A stretch of DNA of 64,000 bases from Streptomyces sp. B93 (GCF_018070565.1 NZ_JAGPXL010000033.1:16585-80584), one strand, 5' to 3'. Positions 8,062 through 17,210 are shown, numbered from the stretch's first letter. The notes: generated from the letters alone by a model not told the origin. A program made the numbers and translations.

Positions 8062-8484
8062 TCAGTAGGTGTCCACGACCTTCACTTCCTCCTCCGTGAC
8101 CTCGCCCTCGATGATCCGGAACGAGCGGAACTGGAAGTCGCCGAGGCCGTCGGTGTCGGCGGTGGAGACCAGGACGTAGTGCGCGCCGGGCTCGTTGGCG
8201 TAGGAGATGTCGGTGCGGGAGGGGTAGGCCTCGGTCGCGGTGTGGGAGTGGTAGATGATCACCGGCTCCTCGTCGCGGTCGTCCAGCTCGCGGTAGAGCT
8301 TGAGCAGGTCCTGCGAGTCGAACTCGTAGAACGTGGGTGAGCGGGCGGCGTTGAGCATCGGGATGAACCGCTCGGGGCGGCCCTCCCCCACCGGTCCCGC
8401 GACCACGCCGCACGCCTCGTCGGGGTGGTCCTCGCGCGCGTGGGCGACGATCCTGTCGTGCAGGGCCTGGGTGATGGTCAGCAT
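8062..8484 (-). CDS. mec: Mec family JAMM metallopeptidase (M67), releases cysteine from CysO
   Basis: 140 residues. JAMM/MPN+ zinc motif HSHTATEAYPSRTD (His79, His81, Ser89, Asp92) with the catalytic Glu in DEACGVVAG (Glu23). Mycobacterial Mec hydrolyses the CysO-cysteine adduct to free cysteine and intact CysO. In this genome CysO also has a two-residue tail that would need trimming, which the same enzyme could perform. It lies upstream of the leader peptide/cysO/cysM unit, separated by about 90 bases, and behind the agcS terminator, so it probably has its own promoter. Confidence 0.93.
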   Translation of the reverse strand: MLTITQALHDRIVAHAREDHPDEACGVVAGPVGEGRPERFIPMLNAARSPTFYEFDSQDLLKLYRELDDRDEEPVIIYHSHTATEAYPSRTDISYANEPGAHYVLVSTADTDGLGDFQFRSFRIIEGEVTEEEVKVVDTY

Positions 8485-8504
8485 GCTGGCCAGGATAAGC
8501 AGTG

Positions 8505-8541
8505 GGGCCGCCCCGTACCGAAGGGTGGTACGGGGCGGCCC
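8505..8541 (-). terminator. Strong terminator after the AgcS symporter gene
   Basis: Perfect 15-bp inverted repeat GGGCCGCCCCGTACC (8505-8519) / GGTACGGGGCGGCCC (8527-8541), seven-base loop. Confidence 0.92.
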
Positions 8542-8574
8542 GGATACCGGACGGAGGCCTGACGCCCAGGGACG

Positions 8575-10113
8575 TCAGAGCGTCTTGGCGGACTCCAGGT
8601 CCTCGTCGCCGCGGTCGGCGCCGACCAGGGCGGCCTTGCGGTCGCGGGCCCAGTCCAGGAAGGACTTCAGCTCGCGCTTGACCACCGGGGCCAGCAGGTA
8701 GAGGCCGATGATGTTGAACACCGACAGCAGGAACAGCGCCGAGTCGGCCAGGCTGATCAGCGAGTCCAGGGTGAGCAGCGAGCCCGCGATGACGAACACG
8801 CTCCAGGTGGCCTTGAAGACGGTCTCGCTGGTCTTGCTCTTGCCGAACAGGTACGTCCAGGCCTTGAGGCCGTAGTAGCCCCAGGTCAGGATCGTGGAGA
8901 AGGCGAACAGCAGCACCGCGACGGTCAGCAGGTTCGGGAACCAGGGCAGCACGGTCTCGAAGGCGTCGGAGGTGATGGTGACACCGCCGATGCTCTCGCC
9001 CGCGCGGGCCTCGGCCCAGCTGGCCGGGTTGGCGATGACGATGGTCAGCGCGGTCATGGTGCAGATGACGACCGTGTCGATGAACGGCTCCAGCAGGGCG
9101 ACCAGGCCCTCGGAGGCGGGGTGCTTGGTCTTCACCGCGGAGTGCGCGATCGGGGCCGAGCCCAGACCGGCCTCGTTGGAGAACGCGGCGCGCTGGAAGC
9201 CGACGATCAGGGCACCGATCACACCACCGGCGACACCGTCGGCCTCGAAGGCCCCGGACAGGATGGTCTGGACGGCGTCCGGCACGGCGGTGACGTTGGT
9301 CAGGATGACGGCGAGGCAGGCCACGATGTAGAGGGCGGCCATCGCCGGGACCAGACGGCTGGTGACGGAGGCGATGGAGCGGATGCCGCCGAGCAGCACC
9401 AGGCCGACCAGCGCGGCGATGACCAGGCCGAACAGCACGGCACCGGCGGAGGAGGCCAGGAAGCCGTCCTCGCCGCCGAACTGCGAGGAGAGCTGCGCGT
9501 AGGACTGGTTGGCCTGGAGCAGGTTGCCGCCGAACAGACCGAAGAACAGGATCATGATCGAGGCGAGCACGGCGAGCACCTTGCCGAGCTGGGCGCCGTT
9601 CTTGCCGAAGCGCTCGGCGAGGCCCTTGGGCAGGTAGTGCATCGGGCCGCCGGAGACGGTGCCGTCGGCGTGCTCCTCGCGGTACTTCACACCGAGGGTG
9701 ACCTCGACGAACTTGGTCGCCATGCCGAGCAGACCGCAGAGGATCATCCAGAAGGTGGCACCGGCGCCACCGATGGAGACGGCGACGGCGACACCGGCGA
9801 TGTTGCCGAGGCCGACGGTGCCGGAGACGGCGGCGGTGAGGGCCTGGAAGTGGTTGACCTCACCGGCGGCGCCGTTCTCGTCGTACTTGCCGCGGACGAC
9901 GTCGAAGGCGAGCTTGAACTTGCGCAGCTGGATCAGACCGAACCAGCCCGTGAAGACAAGACCGGCGACCACCAGCCAGGCGACGATGAGCGGAAGGTCG
10001 GTGTCGCCGACGGGGACGGTGTAGAAGACGACGTCCGCGACCTTGTCGGCGACGGGTTCGAAGAAGTCGCTGACAGCGTCGTCGATGGACGTGGTGATGG
10101 AATCGAGTGACAT
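8575..10113 (-). CDS. Alanine/glycine:cation symporter (AgcS family)
   Basis: 512 residues from ATG 10113 with GAGGT seven bases upstream; the longer upstream frame is not membrane-like. Family marks: FNHFQALTAAVSGTVGLGN-type motif (VNHFQALTAAVSGTVGLGNIAGVAVAVSIGG split over two helices), GPMHYLPKGL, and GFQRAAFSNEAGLGSAPIAHS. About ten to eleven transmembrane segments. Imports alanine or glycine with sodium or protons. The N-terminal 60 residues are hydrophilic with DFFEPVADKVADVVF, then the first helix. Single-gene unit with its own terminator. Confidence 0.92.
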   Translation of the reverse strand: MSLDSITTSIDDAVSDFFEPVADKVADVVFYTVPVGDTDLPLIVAWLVVAGLVFTGWFGLIQLRKFKLAFDVVRGKYDENGAAGEVNHFQALTAAVSGTVGLGNIAGVAVAVSIGGAGATFWMILCGLLGMATKFVEVTLGVKYREEHADGTVSGGPMHYLPKGLAERFGKNGAQLGKVLAVLASIMILFFGLFGGNLLQANQSYAQLSSQFGGEDGFLASSAGAVLFGLVIAALVGLVLLGGIRSIASVTSRLVPAMAALYIVACLAVILTNVTAVPDAVQTILSGAFEADGVAGGVIGALIVGFQRAAFSNEAGLGSAPIAHSAVKTKHPASEGLVALLEPFIDTVVICTMTALTIVIANPASWAEARAGESIGGVTITSDAFETVLPWFPNLLTVAVLLFAFSTILTWGYYGLKAWTYLFGKSKTSETVFKATWSVFVIAGSLLTLDSLISLADSALFLLSVFNIIGLYLLAPVVKRELKSFLDWARDRKAALVGADRGDEDLESAKTL

Positions 10114-10485
10114 CGAGTTACCTCGGTGGCGCAGGGGACGTGCTGGCGGCGTACGCGCACAGCAGCGGTGCGGGGGCGGTCTCTGAATCGAACGCCGTTG
10201 TCCGTTCGGCGACTGTGGAGTTCGGTGAGCGAGCCCGCGGACCCGGGCCGGTGCTACTCCTGTCGTGCGCGCCGGCATGGTGACCGGCACTCCGTCCCGG
10301 CGAAGGGTGGTGCCGGGAAGGAGTTGCGAATTCTTACCACAGCGTTAACCCGGGCTTACGTGGCACAGATCACACAAAACGGCCCCCGGGGAGCAAAACC
10401 CCAGGGGCGGTGACTGGATCGTTATCCGGATTTGAGCGTCCGCTGAGCGAACACTTCCTGGTACAAACTGGACGTAAGGGCCTGG
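10114..10485. other. 372-base intergenic region upstream of agcS
   Basis: Holds the agcS promoter region, relatively AT-rich around 10325-10380 (GCGAATTCTTACCACAG), and the terminator of the DUF2017 gene at 10382-10408. I see no credible gene in it. Confidence 0.6.
10382..10408 (-). terminator. Terminator after the DUF2017 gene
   Basis: Arms GCCCCCGGGG (10382-10391) and CCCCAGGGGC (10399-10408) pair with one mismatch. Read on the minus strand it is followed by CGTTTTG, a short T-run. Confidence 0.75.
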
Positions 10486-11088
10486 CTACGGCAGCAGCGT
10501 CGAGACGAGGGTCTCCTGGAGCCCGCCGAGCCACAAGTACGCCATCACCATCGGCTTGCGCGGGTCGTCGTCCGGGAGCCGGTAGAGGAGGTCGGTGTCG
10601 TCCTCGTCGGTGATCTCCAGCCGGGAGCCGATCGCGAGACGCAGGTCGTTCAGCGCGCCGAGCCAGAGCCGGGAGTCGTCCGGCGACAGCTTCAGCACCG
10701 CCCCGCCCTCACCGGCGGCGGACAGCCCGTCGAGGGAGCGGATCACCGCCAGGGCGCTGTCGCGCTTGCCCGCCCTGAGGTCGTTCTCGGTGTAGCGGCG
10801 GAACTCCGCGGAGTAGGCCCGCCGCTCCTCGGCCTCGGCGGCGGAGGGGGCGCCCTCCGGGTCGTCGTAGGCGTCCGGGAACAGTCTCTTCAGCACCGGG
10901 TCGCTGGGCGGCTCGCTGGGGCCCTCGGCGAAAAGTTCGGCGAGCGGGTCGTCGGGGGCGTCCTCGGCGGGGCCTGGGCCGATGAGTTCCAGCAGCTGCA
11001 CGGCGAGCGAGCGGATGATGGAGATCTCGACGTCGTCGAGCGCGACGGCCGCGCCGCCGCCGGGAAGCGGTTCGAAGTGTCCGGGCAT
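10486..11088 (-). CDS. DUF2017 domain-containing protein
   Basis: 200 residues from ATG 11088 (MPGHFEPLPGGGAAVALDDV). Matches the actinobacterial DUF2017 family that is nearly always encoded directly after clpS. Recognisable parts: ISIIRSLAVQLLELIGP, an acidic/proline linker with DPLAELF and DPVLKRLFPDAY, and a C-terminal helical part AVIRSLDGL...LSPDDSRLWLGALNDLRLAIGSRLEIT ending YLWLGGLQETLVSTLLP. The conserved neighbour suggests a link to the ClpS/ClpAP N-end-rule pathway, but no activity is established. Separated from clpS by 31 bases, same direction. Confidence 0.88.
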   Translation of the reverse strand: MPGHFEPLPGGGAAVALDDVEISIIRSLAVQLLELIGPGPAEDAPDDPLAELFAEGPSEPPSDPVLKRLFPDAYDDPEGAPSAAEAEERRAYSAEFRRYTENDLRAGKRDSALAVIRSLDGLSAAGEGGAVLKLSPDDSRLWLGALNDLRLAIGSRLEITDEDDTDLLYRLPDDDPRKPMVMAYLWLGGLQETLVSTLLP

Positions 11089-11119
11089 GGGTCTCTTCGT
11101 AGGTGGCGGTGGGCGCTGG

Positions 11120-11428
11120 CTACTTGCGGTCGTGCTGGAGCGTGGCCCACAGGCCGTAGCCGTGCATGGCCTGGACGTCGCGTTCCATCTCCTCACGGGT
11201 GCCGCTGGAGACGACCGCGCGGCCCTTGTGGTGGACGTCGAGCATGAGCTTGGTGGCCTTGTCCTTGGAGTAGCCGAAGTACGTCTGGAAGACGTACGTC
11301 ACATAGCTCATGAGGTTGACCGGGTCGTTGTGGACGATGGTGACCCAGGGGACGTCCGGCTCGGGGACGGCGGAAACCTCCTCCGCCGACTCGGTGCGTT
11401 CGATCTCGATGGGAGCGGCTGACGTCAC
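11120..11428 (-). CDS. clpS: ATP-dependent Clp protease adaptor ClpS
   Basis: 102 residues from the GTG at 11428 (VTSAAPIEIERTES). The ClpS core is WVTIVHNDPVNLMSYVTYVF, where the Asn-Asp pair and hydrophobic pocket bind N-degron residues, then KATKLMLDVHHKGRAVV and the end AMHGYGLWATLQHD. It delivers substrates to the Clp unfoldase ClpC/ClpA. The longer frame starting at ATG 11485 would run through the intergenic promoter shared with divergent pncB, so I prefer the GTG. Operon with the DUF2017 gene. Confidence 0.93.
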   Translation of the reverse strand: MTSAAPIEIERTESAEEVSAVPEPDVPWVTIVHNDPVNLMSYVTYVFQTYFGYSKDKATKLMLDVHHKGRAVVSSGTREEMERDVQAMHGYGLWATLQHDRK

Positions 11429-11493
11429 ATGACCATGCTGCCACGGGCCCCATAAATCGTCACACTGACGAAATGGGGGTAGCATCGGTTGCC

Positions 11494-12840
11494 ATGAACA
11501 CAGCGGACCTTGGTTTGCCGGTCGAAGTGCCCTCCACTGCGCTCTTCACCGACCAGTACGAGCTGACCATGCTCCAGGCCGCCATGAAGGCGGGCACCGC
11601 CGGACGGCGCTCCGTCTTCGAGGTCTTCACCCGCAGACTGCCCGGCGGGCGGCGCTACGGCGTCGTCGCGGGCACCGGCCGGGTCCTGGACGCGGTGGAG
11701 AACTTCCGCTTCGACGCGGACGTGCTGGACTTCCTGCGCGAGCGCTCCATCGTCGACGACGAGACCCTGGCCTGGCTCGCCGACTACCGCTTCACCGGGG
11801 ACATCTGGGGCTACCCCGAGGGCGAGGTGTACTTCCCCGGCTCACCGATCCTGCGGGTGGAGGGCACCTTCGCCGAGTGCGTCCTGCTGGAGACGGTGAT
11901 CCTCTCCATCCTCAACCACGACTCGGCGATCGCCGCGGCGGCCTCCCGGATGTCGTCGGCCGCCGGGGACCGGCCGCTGATCGAGATGGGCGCCCGCCGC
12001 ACCCATGAACTCGCCGCCGTCGCCGCCTCCCGCGCCGCCTACGTCGGCGGCTTCTCCTCCACCTCCGACCTCGCCGCGGGCTTCCGCTACGGCATCCCCA
12101 CCGTCGGCACCTCCGCCCACGCCTTCACCCTGCTGCACGACCGGGAGCGGGACGCCTTCCGCGCCCAGGTGGAGTCCATGGGCCGGGGCACCACCCTGCT
12201 CGTCGACACCTACGACGTCACCGAGGCCGTCCGTACGGCGGTGGAGGTCGCCGGACCCGGCCTGGGCGCGGTGCGCATCGACTCGGGCGACCTGCTGCTG
12301 GTCGCGCACCGGGTACGCCAGCAGCTGGACGAGCTGGGCGCCACCGGCACGAAGATCATCGTCACCTCCGACCTCGACGAGTACGCCATCGCCTCGCTCG
12401 CCGCCGCGCCCGTCGACGCGTACGGCGTCGGCACCCAGCTCGTCACCGGCTCCGGGCACCCCACCTGCTCGATGGTCTACAAGCTGGTCGCCCGCGCCGA
12501 CTCCGCCGACCCGGCCGCCCCGCTCGTACCGGTCGCCAAGAAGGCCACCGGGGGCAAGACCTCCATCGGCGGCCGCAAGTGGGCCGCGCGGCGCCCGGAC
12601 GCCGACGGTGTGGCGGAGGCCGAGGTCGTCGGCACCGGGCCGGTCCCGGCCGACCTGGCCGACCACGCCCTGCTGGTCGAGCTGGTCAAGGGCGGCGAGG
12701 TGATCGCCCGCGAGCCCCTGGACGCCCCCCGCGACCGGCACATCGCCGCCCGCGCGGCCCTGCCCCTGTCGGCGACGCAGCTCTCCCGCGGGGAGCCGGT
12801 GATCCCGACGGAGTACGTGCCGGGGCTCACGGGATCATGA
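11494..12840 (+). CDS. pncB: Nicotinate phosphoribosyltransferase
   Basis: 448 residues from ATG 11494 (MNTADLGLPVEVPSTALFTD). Family signatures: TDQYELTMLQAAMKAG, FEVFTRRLPGGRRYGVVAG, EGTFAECVLLETVILSILNHDSA-type core, MGARRTHELAAVAASRAAYVGGF, GTSAHAF, VRIDSGDLLLVA and the C-terminal GGRKWAARR. Makes nicotinate mononucleotide from nicotinate and PRPP in NAD salvage. pncA lies downstream in the same direction, so together they take nicotinamide to NaMN. Divergent from clpS; a hairpin at 12896-12913 separates it from pncA. Confidence 0.95.
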   Translation: MNTADLGLPVEVPSTALFTDQYELTMLQAAMKAGTAGRRSVFEVFTRRLPGGRRYGVVAGTGRVLDAVENFRFDADVLDFLRERSIVDDETLAWLADYRFTGDIWGYPEGEVYFPGSPILRVEGTFAECVLLETVILSILNHDSAIAAAASRMSSAAGDRPLIEMGARRTHELAAVAASRAAYVGGFSSTSDLAAGFRYGIPTVGTSAHAFTLLHDRERDAFRAQVESMGRGTTLLVDTYDVTEAVRTAVEVAGPGLGAVRIDSGDLLLVAHRVRQQLDELGATGTKIIVTSDLDEYAIASLAAAPVDAYGVGTQLVTGSGHPTCSMVYKLVARADSADPAAPLVPVAKKATGGKTSIGGRKWAARRPDADGVAEAEVVGTGPVPADLADHALLVELVKGGEVIAREPLDAPRDRHIAARAALPLSATQLSRGEPVIPTEYVPGLTGS

Positions 12841-12895
12841 CCGGCGCGCGGAGACTGCACGTCCGCTCCCCGGCACGGAGGCGGCGTGGGGCGGT

Positions 12896-12913
12896 CACCG
12901 GGGGTACCCGGTG
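12896..12913 (+). terminator. Hairpin after pncB
   Basis: Perfect 7-bp arms CACCGGG (12896-12902) / CCCGGTG (12907-12913), GGTA loop, 56 bases beyond the pncB stop. Confidence 0.6.
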
Positions 12914-13056
12914 GGTGCGCCCTGCCGTGCCCCCTCCCGCCCCGACCGCGAAGTCTCTAGGCTCGGAGGTTCACCGCACCGGCCCGGGCCCGCACCCCAC
13001 AGCTGAACATCCCCCGACCGCCCACCCGGACCCCCCTGAGTCGAAGGACACCGACC

Positions 13057-13650
13057 ATGCGCCGCGCCTTGATCGTCGTTGACGTGCAGAACGACTTCTG
13101 CGAGGGGGGCAGCCTCCCGGTGGCCGGGGGCGCCGACGTGGCCGCCGCGATCACCGAGCTGATCGGCCAGGCCCCCGCCGGGTACCGGCACGTCGTGGCC
13201 ACCCGCGACCACCACATCGCGCCCGGCGGCCACTTCGCCGACAACCCCGACTTCGCGCACTCCTGGCCGGCGCACTGCGTCGCCGGTACGGAAGGGGTGG
13301 GCTTCCACCCCAACTTCGCCCCGGCCGTCGCCTCCGGCGCGATCGACGCCGTCTTCGACAAGGGCGCCTACGCCGCCGCCTACAGCGGCTTCGAGGGCGT
13401 CGACGAGAACGGCGTCCCGCTCGCCGACTGGCTGCGCGCCCGCGGGATCGACGAGGTCGACGTGGTCGGCATCGCCACCGACCACTGTGTGCGCGCCACC
13501 GCCCTGGACGCCGCCCGCGAGGGCTTCCGCACGCACGTCCTGCTCGACCTCACGGCGGGCGTGGCCGAGGAGAGCACTGAGCGGGCGCTGGAGGAGCTGC
13601 GCGCGGCCGGGGTGGAGCTGTCGGGGAAGCCGGTCGTCTCCCGCCTGTGA
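13057..13650 (+). CDS. pncA: Nicotinamidase
   Basis: 197 residues from MRRALIVVDVQNDFCEGGSL with GAAGGA eight bases upstream. Isochorismatase-fold amidase with triad Asp9, Lys102 (VFDKGAYAAAYSGF) and Cys144 (GIATDHCVRATAL). The metal site comes from ATRDHHIAPGGHF and HSWPAHC. Converts nicotinamide to nicotinate, the substrate of the PncB encoded just upstream. A possible -10 box TAGGCT lies near 12957, about 95 bases before the start. Length and motifs are those of functional nicotinamidases, the enzymes that also activate pyrazinamide. Confidence 0.95.
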   Translation: MRRALIVVDVQNDFCEGGSLPVAGGADVAAAITELIGQAPAGYRHVVATRDHHIAPGGHFADNPDFAHSWPAHCVAGTEGVGFHPNFAPAVASGAIDAVFDKGAYAAAYSGFEGVDENGVPLADWLRARGIDEVDVVGIATDHCVRATALDAAREGFRTHVLLDLTAGVAEESTERALEELRAAGVELSGKPVVSRL

Positions 13651-13686
13651 GCGCCGGTGGGCCCGCCCACGCCGCAGGGAACCCGC

Positions 13687-14028
13687 CTACGCCGGGGCCG
13701 CCGGGCGGCGCAGCAGGGCCCGGATGGGGTGCCACAGCTCCATCGGGCCGATGCCGCCGACATCGGGCGCCGTGCGCCATATCAGCCCGTCCGGGTGGTG
13801 CAGTACGGCGGTGATCTCGTCCGGCGTCGGCGGGGCGGCGTTGCCCCGCAGGTAGACCGCGCGCAGACCGAGGTTGCGCAGCCTGGTCAGGGCGCGCGCC
13901 CGGTTCTGGGCGTGGACGAGCACCCGTACGCCTCCCGGGGCGCTCGGGCCGTCGGCGGTGGGGCTGGGCAGGTTCAGTGCCACCACCACGGTGCCGTTCG
14001 GCAGCTTGCTGAAGCCTCCTGCGGCCAT
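13687..14028 (-). CDS. Conserved hypothetical protein
   Basis: 113 residues from ATG 14028 (MAAGGFSKLPNGTVVVALNL). No domain recognised. It has a short predicted alpha/beta pattern: TVVVALNLP, then VRVLVHAQNRARALTRLRNLGLRAVYLRG, then DEITAVLHHPDGLIWRT and a Pro/Ala-rich end. Codon use is ordinary for the genome and the reading frame is the best of the six over this stretch, so I take it as real. Convergent with pncA. Confidence 0.7.
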   Translation of the reverse strand: MAAGGFSKLPNGTVVVALNLPSPTADGPSAPGGVRVLVHAQNRARALTRLRNLGLRAVYLRGNAAPPTPDEITAVLHHPDGLIWRTAPDVGGIGPMELWHPIRALLRRPAAPA

Positions 14029-14089
14029 GCAGTCACACCCCCGTGCGAGCCGGTGTCAATAAGTCAGTCACAGGACGCACCTAAACACG

Positions 14090-14123
14090 ATCGGCGGCAA
14101 CCCGCCAAGGGGCTGCCGCCGAT
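14090..14123 (-). terminator. Terminator after the M6 protease gene
   Basis: Ten-base arms ATCGGCGGCA (14090-14099) and TGCCGCCGAT (14114-14123), 26 bases past the protease stop. Confidence 0.72.
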
Positions 14124-14149
14124 ACGCGTCTGACCTGCGGAAATACTGA

Positions 14150-16492
14150 CTACTTCACCGCGGGGCCGACCTGGACCGTGATCGTCGAGCCGCTGAGCGG
14201 CTGGTCGACGATCTTGATCTTGGTGTTGGTGTCAGTGATCTTGACACCGGCTCGCGGGTTGGACTCGTCGTAGTAGGTGCTGGCGTGGTCGTTGAAGACC
14301 GGCACACCCAGCGACGGCTTGACCCGGGTCGGCACGTCCGCCTTGTGGAGGGTCATGCCGCTCGACGGGTACCAGCTGAACGGCGAGTCGTAGGTCTGGA
14401 TGCGGTTGCGCATCAGCGTGCCGTCCGACCACTTCAGCGCGGTCGGGTGGGAGTCGACGGGCAGCAGCAGACCGGCACCCGGGTGCTGGCTGGTGTTGTT
14501 GTCCTGCTGCGAGGTGTCCCACTTCCAGATCAACAGGCCGGGCTGGTAGGCGAAGTGCTCCACCCAGTCCGGACGGCTGTTCGCGAAGCCGAAGTTGTAC
14601 GGGCCGACCTTGAGGGTCTTGTCGTACGACACGTACTGGCGGTTCTCGGCGATGTAGTACTGCGCGTAGTCCTTGGTGAAGGAGGCGCCGATGCGCGAGA
14701 AGCCGTTGGCGGTCCAAGCGGCGTCCGCGCTCTCCGCGTTGTCGCTGAACAGCGGGGCGCCGTCGGCGGTGAGCGTGATCCGGTCGGCGGTGAAGCCCTT
14801 CAGGGACACGCCGCCGTCGGTGGCGTAGCGGAAGCGGACGTCGATCTTCTGACCGGCGTAGGCGTCCAGCGGGTACGACAGCTGCTGGTGGCCCTCGGAG
14901 ACCCCGCTGAGGGCGGGCTGGTCGCTGCCGTCACGGCCGATCGGGGCGCCGTCCACGGTGCCGTCGACCGGGGTCCAGCTGCTGCCGCCGTTGGTGGAGA
15001 CCTCGGTGTAGAGGTAGTCGTAGTCCTTCTCGATCTCCCACCAGCCGTCCAGGGTCAGCGCGGCCGAGGCCTTGCCGGTCAGGTCGACGGAGCGGGCGAG
15101 CGTGGCGCGGCGGTCGTTGCTGCTGCCGCTCCACCACTGGGTCTCACCCTCGGCCGGGGCGACGATCTCGGTGGTGACCGCCTTCTCGGGCAGCTGCACC
15201 ACGAGGGCCTGCGGGTTCTTGGTGTTGTACTCCGCCACACCCAGCTTGTGCCTCGAGCCGGTCGCGGCCTTCGCCACGTCGTAGTCGAGCCAGCCCAGCT
15301 GGAGCTTGTCCCAGGCGGTCATGTCGCCGGGCATGTCACCAATGGTGTCCTCACCGGTGCCGAGCCAGGAACCGGACGACATCAGCGTCCAGAAACCGGT
15401 GGAGTTCTCGCCGCCCGCGGTGTCGTAGTGGTCCGGCAGACCGAGGTCGTGGCCGTACTCGTGGGCGAAGACGCCGAGTCCGCCGTTCTCCGGCTGGATG
15501 GTGTAGTCGCCGACCCAGATCCCGCTGTCGCCGATCTGGGTGCCGCCGAGCTTGTTGAAGTCGGGGCCGGTGGCACCCGCGTCGGTGCCGAACGCGTACC
15601 AGCGGTGCGCCCAGATGGCGTCCTCGCCCTGCGCGCCGCCGCCCGCGGACTCGTCCTCACCGGCGTGCACGATCTGGAAGTGGTCGATGTAGCCGTCGCG
15701 CTCGTTGAAGTCGCCGTCGCCGTCGTGGTCGTAGCGGTCCCACTGGTCGTACTCGGCGAGCGCGGCGCTGATCTCGGCGGTGGTCTTCCCGGCCGCCTTC
15801 TGGTCGTCGACCCAGGCGTTGACGCCGTCCTGCACCGCGTACCAGGCGCAGTTGTCGGGGTCGCAGGCGTTGGAGCCGTAACGGGCCTCGTTGTACGGCA
15901 CCTTGACCCAGTCGGTGACCTCGCCGTCGATGGAGTAGCGGCCCGAGGACTGCTTCTCGTAGTACGTCTTCATCGAGCCGACGCCGTCGCCGAAGTACAG
16001 GTCCTGGAAGTGCTCGCGGTTGTAGTCCGCCTGCCAGGCCGTGCTGTTGTCCTTGGAGCGGTCCGGCTCGGCTATCTCGTTGTGCAGCGGGCCGGGGGTG
16101 CCGCCGTAGCGCGGGTCGGTCTGGTCGCCGAACTCGACCAGGATGGTGAAGATCTTGTCGGTCTTCTCCCGGCCCAGCTCGACGTACTTGCTGTCGCCCT
16201 TCTTGCCCTTGAGCCGGACGACCTTGGAGCCGTCGCGCTCCTTGACCTCGGCCTTGCCGGATATGACCTGCTTGAGGGCTTCCTCGCGCTGGGCCTCCTG
16301 GGTCTTGCTGAGCGGACCGTCGAAGTCGTGGTCCTTCACCGCCTTGCCCGACGCCGGGTCCTGCCGGTCGACGGCGGCGGGGCCGCCCGCCGGAGCGGCC
16401 TGGGCCACCGTGGCGGCCGAGAACGTGGCGGTGGCCGCCGCGAACGCCACCGCGGTAGCGGTCGCTCTGAACGTCCAGGGTCTACTGGTCAC
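14150..16492 (-). CDS. Secreted immune inhibitor A-type metalloprotease (peptidase M6)
   Basis: 780 residues. Residues 1-32 are a signal peptide (MTSRPWTFRATATAVAFAAA, cleavage after AQA). A pro-region with alternating charged residues (KTQEAQREEALKQVISGKAE) follows. The zinc site HEYGHDLGLPDHYD lies at about 342-355, and the immune inhibitor A domain continues to about 600 with SGSWLGTGEDTIGDMPGDMTAWDKLQLGWLDY. The C-terminal part is a beta-rich MAM/CUB-like region (ALTLDGWWEIEKDYDYLYTEVS). DHDGDGDFNERDG looks like a calcium-binding loop. Secreted protease for extracellular protein turnover; monocistronic. An upstream inverted repeat (16622-16639) may be an operator. Confidence 0.93.
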   Translation of the reverse strand: MTSRPWTFRATATAVAFAAATATFSAATVAQAAPAGGPAAVDRQDPASGKAVKDHDFDGPLSKTQEAQREEALKQVISGKAEVKERDGSKVVRLKGKKGDSKYVELGREKTDKIFTILVEFGDQTDPRYGGTPGPLHNEIAEPDRSKDNSTAWQADYNREHFQDLYFGDGVGSMKTYYEKQSSGRYSIDGEVTDWVKVPYNEARYGSNACDPDNCAWYAVQDGVNAWVDDQKAAGKTTAEISAALAEYDQWDRYDHDGDGDFNERDGYIDHFQIVHAGEDESAGGGAQGEDAIWAHRWYAFGTDAGATGPDFNKLGGTQIGDSGIWVGDYTIQPENGGLGVFAHEYGHDLGLPDHYDTAGGENSTGFWTLMSSGSWLGTGEDTIGDMPGDMTAWDKLQLGWLDYDVAKAATGSRHKLGVAEYNTKNPQALVVQLPEKAVTTEIVAPAEGETQWWSGSSNDRRATLARSVDLTGKASAALTLDGWWEIEKDYDYLYTEVSTNGGSSWTPVDGTVDGAPIGRDGSDQPALSGVSEGHQQLSYPLDAYAGQKIDVRFRYATDGGVSLKGFTADRITLTADGAPLFSDNAESADAAWTANGFSRIGASFTKDYAQYYIAENRQYVSYDKTLKVGPYNFGFANSRPDWVEHFAYQPGLLIWKWDTSQQDNNTSQHPGAGLLLPVDSHPTALKWSDGTLMRNRIQTYDSPFSWYPSSGMTLHKADVPTRVKPSLGVPVFNDHASTYYDESNPRAGVKITDTNTKIKIVDQPLSGSTITVQVGPAVK

Positions 16493-16899
16493 TTGAATTC
16501 CTCCCCCGCGTCCGCGCGCGCGGCTGGGGGTCCTGGAGAGTCGAGGAATCCGCGCGCGTCCCTGTGACGCGTGTAGTCAAGTGACGACATTGGACTAGAG
16601 GTTCGGCAGAAAAGACAGACCTTGACTTGAACAGGTCAATGGCACTATGCGGAGTCCGCTCCTCGCTCAGCGGACACCCGGCCCGTCCCGACACGCGCGC
16701 GTACGCGTCCACTTGCTGGACGCCGTGAAGACCTCATGAATCGGTGCGCCCCCCGTGCACCGGCACTGTTGGTCAGGTCACGCTTACTCATCGTTCCGCT
16801 CGGGCATGCAGCCGATTAGAGTCGACCGGCGGAACGCCCGCAAGGGGGCGGAAAACCAGGCCGACATCCTTGTCTCACCCCCCGAGGACACCGATTGCC
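16493..16899. other. 407-base divergent promoter region between the M6 protease and a small membrane protein
   Basis: No gene seen. It contains the arms TTGAC (16622-16626) and GTCAA (16635-16639) and, closer to the protease, TTGGACTAGAGG (16590-16601), whose reverse strand CCTCTAGTCCAA lies about 100 bases before the protease start. Similar wording sits upstream of other Streptomyces secreted hydrolases as I recall, so a shared regulator is possible. Confidence 0.5.
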
Positions 16900-17178
16900 A
16901 TGCCTCGTCCGACCGCCGCACAGCTCGCCTACGGTTCGTGCACCGTGATCCTGTCGACGCTCGCCATGCTGCTGCTGTCCCAGACGAGTTCGGCCGCGGT
17001 GATCGCGGTCATCGCCGTCGCGGCCCTCGCCCTGGGACTGCTGGTCGCCCTCACCCTGCCGACGCCGAAGCGGACCGCGCCGGCCCCGGCCGCCGCACCC
17101 CGCCCGGCCGTCGTACGGCACCGGGTGACCGCGTCGGCGACGACGGCCGAGCCGGTCCGGGAGCCCACGGCCTCCTGA
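16900..17178 (+). CDS. Small two-helix membrane protein, function unknown
   Basis: 92 residues from ATG 16900 (MPRPTAAQLAYGSCTVILST). Two transmembrane helices: residues about 8-27 and 32-54 (SSAAVIAVIAVAALALGLLVALTL). The C-terminal tail is Ala/Pro/Arg-rich (RTAPAPAAAPRPAVVRHRV) and probably cytoplasmic. No domain recognised. The tail-to-tail neighbour is an RDD protein gene, separated by a very strong hairpin. Confidence 0.75.
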   Translation: MPRPTAAQLAYGSCTVILSTLAMLLLSQTSSAAVIAVIAVAALALGLLVALTLPTPKRTAPAPAAAPRPAVVRHRVTASATTAEPVREPTAS

Positions 17179-17210
17179 ACCGCGCTCAACCGGCCACCCA
17201 CCCGCACACG

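Noticed and set aside
13657..13670. Terminator GTGGGC/GCCCAC after pncA
   Set aside because: Only two bases separate the arms, so at most a weak five-pair hairpin remains.
14285..16567. A 760-residue plus-strand open frame over the M6 protease
   Set aside because: Antisense to a clear protease gene; Val/Gly/Arg-rich shadow without any motif.
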